From contig JAAROD010000011.1 in the NCBI GenBank assembly GCA_012274445.1, positions 1,054,001-1,118,000 of the forward strand: a stretch of 64,000 nt of DNA, given 5' to 3'. Made by a program: the position numbers and the translations under genes. The notes beneath the pieces are model-generated. The model was given only the letters and a program-made list of their open reading frames with translations. It was not told where the DNA came from and did no database searches. Shown here piece after piece: positions 57,491 to 64,000 of this stretch (within the stretch, counting starts at the first letter, position 1; the number at the start of each line of letters is the position of its first letter). This stretch comes from Sclerotiophoma versabilis (lineage: Eukaryota > Ascomycota > Dothideomycetes > Pleosporales > Didymellaceae).

Positions 57491-58204
57491 CGCGCCTTCC
57501 TTCTTTCGTTATTTCATCACGTGGTACGAGATTTTATTTTCGTTGCTGTGGTCGAGATACCTCTAACAGCGGAGAGTATTGTGAAGGTACGTCTGTATCG
57601 GTTTCGAGTTTACTTGCGGTCTATTGTGCAACTAAAATGGAGGTTGAGGTTGTTCGGATTTAGCTCGTTCGACATCGGTCACTCGTGCGAACTTCGGGTC
57701 AATCCATTTTCTCTTACCTAATAGCGCCGTGCCTCCGCGTTCTTTGACAATTATTTCCATGACCATTGCGGAAGCTGTCAGGCGGCACATGCTGCTTGTA
57801 AAGTCCATGCTCACGAAGATGGCTCCGTAACTTCAGGGCGTTGTCAAGAGGGCTCATGTTCTCTGCCTCGCTGTTGGAGGTTGAGGATGAGCTTTCAGGT
57901 CAGTTCGCAGCTTGTGTCTGACAACTGTGTTTGTGCGTCCGCGGCAAGTCCTTGAGTGTCATCTGGTACACGCCGTTAATCCGGGGTGCATGGTGCTTAG
58001 TATTGATCCGCGCTGGTGACGTCTGGCCATCGTGCCTTCCTTTGCTAGTGCCCGTGTTTACCTTCAACTTAAGCTTCACAAATCTCTTCTTTTGACCTCT
58101 CGTCTCCTCTCCGCAAGCTTGACTCGCCCTTTGCCTTACTGTGAGCGCCTACTCCATCACCCAGCGTCCTCGGAATTCACTGTCGCTGGAAACCCCTGAT
58201 CACG
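57491..58204. other. Intergenic, promoter of the HPP gene
   Basis: About 710 bp with no supported gene. The last 120 bp are pyrimidine-rich, as expected for a leader. Confidence 0.5.
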
Positions 58205-59007
58205 ATGCCAATATGGGATCCCCTTGTCCCTGCTGAGCGTGTCATTCAGAGAGGACTCGCTCACTTACCCACATGGATTAGTCGCTGGCTTGGATACCGA
58301 GGAACATCTCTACCTCCCTCTCGTACTTGGGTCGTTTGTCTTTGGGGCTTCATCGGTGCTTGGGGAGGAGTCGCGTCAATCATCGCTGTGTTTGGCCACA
58401 CTCACTACTTCCACAATATACGCCTTGTACCTCCTATCGTCGCTTCGTTCGTAAGTGTGTTTTGGAAGTATGAAACAGCAAGACATTAATATAATGACAG
58501 GGTGCCTCTGCAATACTTTGTTACGGTGCCATCGACGTTCCTCTGGCCCAACCACGTTCCCTGATCTTTGGCCACTTCTTCAGTGGACTCATCGGTGTCA
58601 TTATGGCGACTATCTTCCAGTTCAATCTGGAGGAGGACCCTTACCCACGATTACAATGGCTCGCAGCAAGCTTAGCCACCGCTTTCGCCCTCGTGGTTAT
58701 GCATCTTACTAAGACAACTCACCCCCCAGCTGGCGCAACAGCCTTGATCCCCTGCGTTGACCCTCATATCTGGGCCCTGCGATGGTACTATCTGCCCGTC
58801 CTTCTGCTGTCCTCCATGATCGTTCTTGCGAGCGCCTGTCTGGTCAATAACCTTCAACGACAATATCCGAAGTTTTGGGTTGCGCAGATCCCACCTGCTC
58901 CACCTGCTCCACCTGCGCCAGTTCCAAAGCCTGTAGTGGAAGACAAAGCAACTGAGAGATCCAGCGATGGCGACACCTTGGGCGACTTGGAAAGAGGTCC
59001 TTTGTAG
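58205..59007 (+). CDS. HPP-family integral membrane protein
   Basis: Two exons, 58205-58450 and 58501-59007, encode 250 residues. The intron is 50 bp (GTAAGT). Four to five membrane spans (VVCLWGFIGAWGGVASIIAV, GHFFSGLIGVIMATIFQF, LAASLATAFALVVMHLTKTT, YYLPVLLLSSMIVLASACLV) frame the family signature THPPAGATALIPC. AQPRSLIFGHFFSGLIGV is also conserved. HPP proteins occur in bacteria, plants and fungi. The plant members are plastid nitrite transporters, but fungal function is not established. The C-terminal tail has a short repeat (PPAPPAPPAP) and an acidic end (GDTLGDLERGPL). The gene is intact and of normal length. Confidence 0.9.
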
Positions 59008-59459
59008 AGGATTTTAGCTCCATTGGCGTCAGCGTTTTGTTTCGCGTATGTCAACAAAAGCAATCTGGCATATCTTGAGTGAGGAGCCGGATTTGATAGC
59101 GAGCGCTTGGCGAAACCTCAAATCTCGCCCGTTTATTTATGCTACCAAAGTAATGATACCCCTTCGCAATTCATTTAATCTTAATCTCTTGGACGAGTGA
59201 CCCTGTAGTAGAACCTGCGAGATTTTGTTCACTCCAGTGCTCAAACAAAACTCAGCAGCAGTACTGAACTCGGTGAGTTATGCAAAGCGAGTCTGCCATG
59301 TCAATAGGTCTTCATTCAATTTCACACATCGCCAACAGCGGCTTAACCTTCCCAGACGTGGGCTACTTACGACGAACAACCCCCACCAGGGAATGTCTTT
59401 GGCTTGCACCATTCCCACCCACCCAGCTCGTCGAGAGCGCCGCCGTACAGAGCGTCGTA
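59008..59459. other. Intergenic, no supported gene
   Basis: 3' flank of the HPP gene and the upstream region of the small spliced gene. Confidence 0.45.
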
Positions 59460-59888
59460 ATGTCAACAAACTCTTCTCACCAATGTCGCACATGTCGCAA
59501 TCAGTGACGACCTCGGTTGCTGATTCCGGTCCCCTATCGTCAGTAGTCTTCATAAACGCTGCTCCTATCATCCGAACAGTCATGTACGTTGTTCTGATCC
59601 AGACGGGCTTCACCATAAGCTAAGATTTTGGCTTCGAGATGTGAAAGTAAGCACACTCGAGCCAGAGAAGCTGCGACTGTCTTCGTCAGATTATGACCAG
59701 CATAGCACCACATTTTGTGCTTCACAGCCATCGTTGAGCTGTACGACATGCACGTTTAGGATCTCAAGGCGCTGGAATTAGACTACGCGAGACAAGTTGT
59801 CATGTGGGGTTTGGAGTGCATGAAGGTAGAGAAGAAGATTGAGATTTGGACTTTATTGCAGGAAGAAGACTGGACCTCGCGCAGCTAA
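59460..59888 (+). CDS. Small Cys/His-rich protein from three short exons (candidate)
   Basis: Exons 59460-59503, 59544-59646 and 59760-59888 give 91 residues. The last two exons read as strikingly protein-like sequence: SDPDGLHHKLRFWLRDVK joined without a break to DLKALELDYARQVVMWGLEC, then MKVEKKIEIWTLLQEEDW. The stop directly before the third exon is the acceptor TAG. The first exon gives MSTNSSHQCRTCRN. Together with HSLHKRCSYHPNSHVRC it makes a Cys/His-rich, possibly zinc-binding N-terminus before a helical C-terminus. Donors are GTGACG and GTAAGC. The first intron is only 40 bp and is the weakest part, so the start may lie elsewhere. I do not recognise the family. Confidence 0.45.
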
Positions 59889-60404
59889 ATCTGATGGAGA
59901 AGATGCTACTTATAGTTTTTTTGGGGATAACATACAGAGTTCGTTGGAGAGTAGTCATCTCTTCACATTGTAGAAGGAGGAAAGTGTCTTCTTAAAGCGC
60001 TGAAGGCGTTCCGAGACAACTTTGTGGGCAGTGTAGGAATTGCAGACAAGGAGACAGCTGCAGCCCTAGAGGAACCCGATATCAGCTCGGGGATCTTGCG
60101 TGCAGCTCGATTCGCATGATATAGACGGTAGGTCATGGATTGGCGGCGACAACGATGAATTAAAGGAAGCGTGAAACCTTCAAGGCACGTGCATAGTATA
60201 CACAACTGTTGCTTAAACGACGCAGGTCCTGAAGATGGGGCATGAAAAATGGTAACGGAGATAGGTTATATATGCCGTATTACTGTGCAAGCTATTTTTA
60301 CCTATGAGAAGAAAATGGGGTATCATATACTGAGAGAGGCGCCAAACGTGTATACGGCGAATACAAGGACTTGACATGCATAGAACAAAATCAGACAAGA
60401 GAAA
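59889..60404. other. Intergenic, no gene seen
   Basis: 516 bp between the small gene and the 3' end of the ankyrin gene. Confidence 0.5.
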
Positions 60405-63302
60405 CTACAACCTGTCCAGCATATTGTTGATCGCCAGCCAGATCGCCAGCTCGTCCCCGCTTTGTCTCTTCGTCTTCGGTTCAGCGCCATCGAGAGTGGA
60501 TTTTGACCGATCTAATGTAGGCAAAGCTTCTGCTGTAATATTGTTCTGCGCCATGCTCGTACCGCTGTCTATCCGAGCTGGCTGCACTGGCTTGGTGGTC
60601 GCTGGAAGGCGCGTTGTAACCGAAGATGGATCATCGACAGTGGCAAGCTTAGAAGACCCGGCAACAGCCATTGTGGCCTCCTCTCTCGATTTGGTTGCAA
60701 AGTGTTTAGGAGGATTAGCAAGTTCGGGAGGGTCGATAACAACCACCAGTGTAGGCGCTGGTAGCAACTTCGTTGGCGCTTTCGGCGGATACGGACGTTG
60801 CTGCATTGCTTTGACAGGTGCATCAAATTTTCCAATCAACTCGGAATACGTGTTGGGCAGTGTTGCTATCGCAACAGATTCATTCTTCAGCATTTCCGTT
60901 CCATTGGGACGCGCTGTAGCATTTGGCTTGGACGCGGCTGCTGTTGACGGCGCTGCTATCTGTTTCTTGCTTGAGGCACGAGGTGGAAAAGCTACAGTGG
61001 CCCCTTGCAGTCTTTTGTTCGAAGGTGGTCCACCAATAGCCTCCGTGTGCTGGTCAGCATGTTGTGCAGAGTGGGTCGCCCTTGTATTCGCGAGCACACT
61101 CTGGCTCAATGAGGATGGTAAGGAAATTGTGATGTGTGGGTGTCGGACGGGTCTTTGGTGTCGAACACTAGCTTCTCTAGGCTGTTGTTGTTTCCCGGTA
61201 GTACAAGTTGAGAAAGCCACAGAAGGAGCCACTGGCTTCCGTTTCTGAGACGGGACATGAAGGTGATGTGTTGATGGTGCCTTCCTTAAGGAACTATGAA
61301 CCGCCTTGGACTTGCGCTCCATCTCACAGTCCGCATGGTATCCTGATAAGGCTGAGCTTGTTCTCGATTCTTTATTGAGAATTTCGAGTTGCGTGTCTGG
61401 GACTGTGTCATGTTGTCTCTGGAGTTCTTGCGCTTTTCGTGAGCGATCGCTTTCGATGATGAGTTCCAGAATCCGATCTTTGAAGGCCACTGGCACTTTG
61501 AACTGTCTCTTTCCCTTAGTCCATTCTTCCAGAGTAAAAGGAGCGCCGTGCTCAAGCAGCGCGTGCACGAAGACAGGTTTTCCTAGAGTTGCAGCGTAAT
61601 AAAGAGCATCGCGTCTCTTATGGTCCTCGTGGCCAACACAGTTCCACTTGTTGCCGCCTTCGTTTAGCAAACTCTCAACTACAGGCAAGCCCTCCTCCGG
61701 TAGTAATTTGATTGCTTGAATGAGGGGTGTTGCACCTGATCGATCCCGCATGCTCCTGCAACTGCCTCGCTCACAGAAAAGCTTCGCGGCAACTGCAATG
61801 TCCTTCCAAGAGTCGTGCTCTTTAGGTGTGCTTCGAGCAATGTGATGCAGGGCAGTCGATCCTTCTGCATCCCACGATGTGATGGCAGGAGGTATTGCCA
61901 AGAGTGGAACTACAGGCCATTGCTGATATTGTATAGCGCGAAGGAGCGCTGTGCGCATTTGAGAGTTGACGATTGTGATGTCGGTGCGTGCGTCGAGTAG
62001 GACTCTCGTCGTGTTTACGAGACCGTTGGAGGCTGCAAGGTGAAGCGCAGTATTGCCATCATTATCTTGCGCGCCGACTTCAATGCCATTCTTGATCAGT
62101 AGCTTCACTACTTTGACGCGGTCAACACTCACACTCACTGCTCGATGAAGGAGTGTCTTGCCATCGGGATACAGTGCCATCCCGTCTGCGCCCTTCGCAA
62201 GCAGATAGTCGACGATAGCAACAAGCGACTCATCGTCGCTCGTAGTGACTTTTTTGAGAAGGACTTGCAACACACCAAGGTTTCCAGGTCCTTTGACCGT
62301 AATATCTGCGCCATGCTGGATCAGCAGCTTGATGATGCGTAAGCCGGCAAACCTGACAGCCACGATTATCGGGAGCAGGCCTTTCGCAGTCGCTCGGTGA
62401 GGATCTGCACCTTTTTCCAGGAACATCTCGACCAATTTACTGTCGTTCTTCTTGATTGCCTCGATCAACACAGTCGAATCCGGGTCGCACGTGGCAGCGA
62501 ACACGTCGGCAATGAGATCGTTCGTCATCGAATCTCGGTCCTTTGTCTTCTCTACATGCTGCAGTATCATTTCTTTCTCTTTCGCTAGCTGTTTGGGCTT
62601 TTCACGTGCCATGTTAACGATCGCTACCGCAGCGTGGAGGTTTTGAGCTTGTAGTGCGACCGCTGCTGGTGTTTGACCTTCCCAGTTCTGAACATCGTAC
62701 TTTGCTCCAAACTTGAGCAACTTCATGACCAACGCTAATGAGTGTGTGCTTGCGGCAGCGTAGTGCAACGCAGTCTCGCTTGTGTGATTGGTCCTTGCCT
62801 CGAGATTGACTCGATGGGCAAGTAGGAGTTCGATGATATCGTGACGACCAGCCTTGATAGCAACATGCAGAGAAGTTTCTCCTTTGTCATGTGAAGCAGC
62901 GTTGATAGTTGCACCAGCCTGAAGCAGTATTTTGGCGACCTCGAAGTGTCCGCACACTGCAGCGATACACAGTAGCGGCACACCTGGGTTTTCCATAACA
63001 TCTGGTGATATGCCAATCTGTAAGAAGTGTCGAAGGGCGGCTTCACGATTGTGATATACGGCGTTGGATATAGGTTTCCAGTCCTTCTGAGGAACGAACT
63101 CTTCATACCCGTTTGGGCCAGCTTGACGACTTCTGTTTCCGAACCTGCATTTTGTCACCTCAATGGTGATTTGCAATTTCGATGGCTTGCGCACCAGCCG
63201 TCTCGGGCCAAGAAAGGTTTTATTCTGTTCATCACGGTCGTGGTGGGATGGTCTTGGGCCTTGGACCGGGCTGTCCGGGGAGCTGCATGTGCAGGACTTC
63301 AT
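60405..63302 (-). CDS. Large ankyrin-repeat protein
   Basis: An intronless gene of 965 codons on the minus strand. The N-terminal 60 residues are basic and disordered. From about 85 to 640 there are at least ten ankyrin-type repeats, some degenerate (GVPLLCIAAVCGHFEVAKIL, GETSLHVAIKAGRHDIIELL, SETALHYAAASTHSLALVMK, GNTALHLAASNGLVNTTRVL, RRDALYYAATLGKPVFVHAL). The remaining 320 residues are low-complexity Ser/Thr/Pro/Lys/Ala-rich sequence without a domain I can name. No HET, NACHT, lipase or kinase domain is attached, so it is not a classic NLR-type protein. Ankyrin arrays bind partner proteins, and the partner is unknown. A long antisense frame (60376-61248) is shadow. Confidence 0.88.
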   Translation of the reverse strand: MKSCTCSSPDSPVQGPRPSHHDRDEQNKTFLGPRRLVRKPSKLQITIEVTKCRFGNRSRQAGPNGYEEFVPQKDWKPISNAVYHNREAALRHFLQIGISPDVMENPGVPLLCIAAVCGHFEVAKILLQAGATINAASHDKGETSLHVAIKAGRHDIIELLLAHRVNLEARTNHTSETALHYAAASTHSLALVMKLLKFGAKYDVQNWEGQTPAAVALQAQNLHAAVAIVNMAREKPKQLAKEKEMILQHVEKTKDRDSMTNDLIADVFAATCDPDSTVLIEAIKKNDSKLVEMFLEKGADPHRATAKGLLPIIVAVRFAGLRIIKLLIQHGADITVKGPGNLGVLQVLLKKVTTSDDESLVAIVDYLLAKGADGMALYPDGKTLLHRAVSVSVDRVKVVKLLIKNGIEVGAQDNDGNTALHLAASNGLVNTTRVLLDARTDITIVNSQMRTALLRAIQYQQWPVVPLLAIPPAITSWDAEGSTALHHIARSTPKEHDSWKDIAVAAKLFCERGSCRSMRDRSGATPLIQAIKLLPEEGLPVVESLLNEGGNKWNCVGHEDHKRRDALYYAATLGKPVFVHALLEHGAPFTLEEWTKGKRQFKVPVAFKDRILELIIESDRSRKAQELQRQHDTVPDTQLEILNKESRTSSALSGYHADCEMERKSKAVHSSLRKAPSTHHLHVPSQKRKPVAPSVAFSTCTTGKQQQPREASVRHQRPVRHPHITISLPSSLSQSVLANTRATHSAQHADQHTEAIGGPPSNKRLQGATVAFPPRASSKKQIAAPSTAAASKPNATARPNGTEMLKNESVAIATLPNTYSELIGKFDAPVKAMQQRPYPPKAPTKLLPAPTLVVVIDPPELANPPKHFATKSREEATMAVAGSSKLATVDDPSSVTTRLPATTKPVQPARIDSGTSMAQNNITAEALPTLDRSKSTLDGAEPKTKRQSGDELAIWLAINNMLDRL

Positions 63303-63317
63303 GATGTGTGTAAATTA

Positions 63318-63377
63318 ATGAACGACTGAGGTGAGGCATGAAAATGAACGACTGAGGTGAGGCATGAAAATGAACGA
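63318..63377. repeat. Tandem repeat, 26 bp, 2.3 copies
   Basis: Two exact copies of a 26-base unit (63318-63343 and 63344-63369, beginning ATGAACGACTGAGG) and the first 8 bases of a third. They start 15 bp upstream of the ankyrin gene ATG, so they lie in its leader or core promoter. Confidence 0.9.
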
Positions 63378-63885
63378 AGTGTGAAGGTTTCTCAAGCTGT
63401 AAGGCTAGTGGTCTTGACTTTGAATGTCAAGATGTGGAAATTAGACAGGACGGTACACAAACGGTCAACCATCGCCCAAAGTAGTCAAGACGTAGACACA
63501 ACCAAAAAAAACAAGGTCCTTCGTTGCGCCATCTCACCAATCTGAGGCCACCGAAGTCTATACGCATCCAATTGTCAACCTGTTTTCGTCATCCGATTCC
63601 GCTTTCGATTCAGGTGCTGTCCAAAGGCGGCTCGTTGCCGTCAGTACTTGTCGCTACGGCGCGTGCCTTACACGGATCCGCCACGTTCCAGGCGAGGCAT
63701 TTGACAGCGGTCATGCCACCTTGATGCTCTCCTCGATGTGATTGATGAAGAGTGTCGGGCAAAGAAGGTTCCGGTGCCTGGGCGAAAGCGCTTGAGGCGC
63801 TCGCTAGCCCACGCTAGCGCGAAGATCCGCTCATTATGTGGCTTGATTGGCTGAGCTCGCTTAGGAGTGGGCATATCGCGATCCC

Positions 63886-63892
63886 TATATAG
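63886..63892 (+). promoter_or_regulatory. TATA-like element near the right edge
   Basis: TATATAG lies 52 bp before a candidate ATG at 63944, with ATTGG (inverted CCAAT) 36 bp further upstream at 63846. Confidence 0.3.
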
Positions 63893-63943
63893 GTCAAGTA
63901 AACACGGCAGAGAGGCGGTAGTTGAGCGACAGAGTTCAAAGAT

Positions 63944-64000
63944 ATGCATGTTGCAGGGAGTGGAGATTATTCTTTTGTCGTGGACAACGCCATGGATCCA
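63944..64000 (+). CDS. Possible gene start running off the right edge
   Basis: The ATG at 63944 opens 19 codons to the window end without a stop (MHVAGSGDYSFVVDNAMDP). A second ATG at 63992 has a better context (GCCATGG). The TATA-like and CCAAT-like elements upstream support a start here. The piece is too short to identify. Confidence 0.3.
   Translation, partial: MHVAGSGDYSFVVDNAMDP

Larger units (their letters stand above)
63303..63943. other. Intergenic region at the right end
   Basis: It carries the promoter of the ankyrin gene, with a 26-bp tandem repeat, and TATA-like and inverted CCAAT elements near the edge. No gene recognised inside. Confidence 0.45.

Noticed and set aside
60376..61248. 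290-codon frame antisense to the ankyrin gene tail
   Set aside because: It mirrors the low-complexity Ser/Ala/Pro tail. No domain.
1..64000. Secondary-metabolite cluster, transposon or CRISPR array
   Set aside because: No PKS, NRPS, terpene or tailoring gene set, no transposase or reverse transcriptase, no terminal inverted repeats and no spaced direct-repeat array were seen.

Overview
The window is nuclear DNA of a filamentous ascomycete, probably a Dothideomycete. The evidence is the gene content (RPB2, a PTH11-like rhodopsin-fold protein, a Zn2Cys6 regulator, an S1/P1 nuclease, a GH43 enzyme, a degraded HET-like locus), introns of mostly 45-70 bp with CTRAY branch sites, and single-gene transcription on both strands. 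There are no operons, phage genes or CRISPR arrays, and I found no tRNA or rRNA gene. The class assignment is inference.

Layout. 1-7.5 kb: the 5' end of a gene running off the left edge, a kelch-BTB protein (LZTR1/Ral2-like), the ubiquitin shuttle Dsk2 and a quinone-oxidoreductase-like MDR protein. 7.9-14.5 kb: RPB2 and a PPIL4-type cyclophilin-RRM protein. 16.7-25.6 kb: a Zn2Cys6 factor, a gene-poor stretch with a HET-like relic, a conserved 770-residue protein of unknown function and a secreted cell-wall-type protein. 27.9-31.8 kb: a basic low-complexity protein, decayed DNA and an S1/P1 nuclease. 33.4-37.8 kb: a 1387-residue glycosyltransferase. 38.2-47.6 kb: a gene relic, a GH43 enzyme, an ArsB/NhaD-type carrier, a polytopic membrane protein and a Mak32-like PfkB protein. 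47.9-53.1 kb: an RMD1/DUF155 protein, a Rax1-like RGS membrane protein and a 2OG-Fe(II) oxygenase. 54.1-64 kb: a RING protein, a PTH11-like receptor with an in-frame TGA, an HPP membrane protein, a small spliced Cys/His-rich gene, a large ankyrin protein and a possible gene start at the right edge.

The most interesting locus is the glycosyltransferase at 33390-37757. One polypeptide carries three N-terminal PPxY motifs, a sterol-glucosyltransferase-type catalytic core, a VPS13/ATG2-like amphipathic segment and several C-terminal UIM-like helices. This suggests lipid glycosylation tied to ubiquitin and membrane-contact machinery. Other signals are two GC-AG introns, a zinc-cluster DNA-binding domain confined to one skippable exon, three coding-like stretches each broken by in-frame stops, and a 91-residue gene assembled from three short exons.

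Exon boundaries were worked out by hand from splice signals, frame continuity and family knowledge. No database search was possible.
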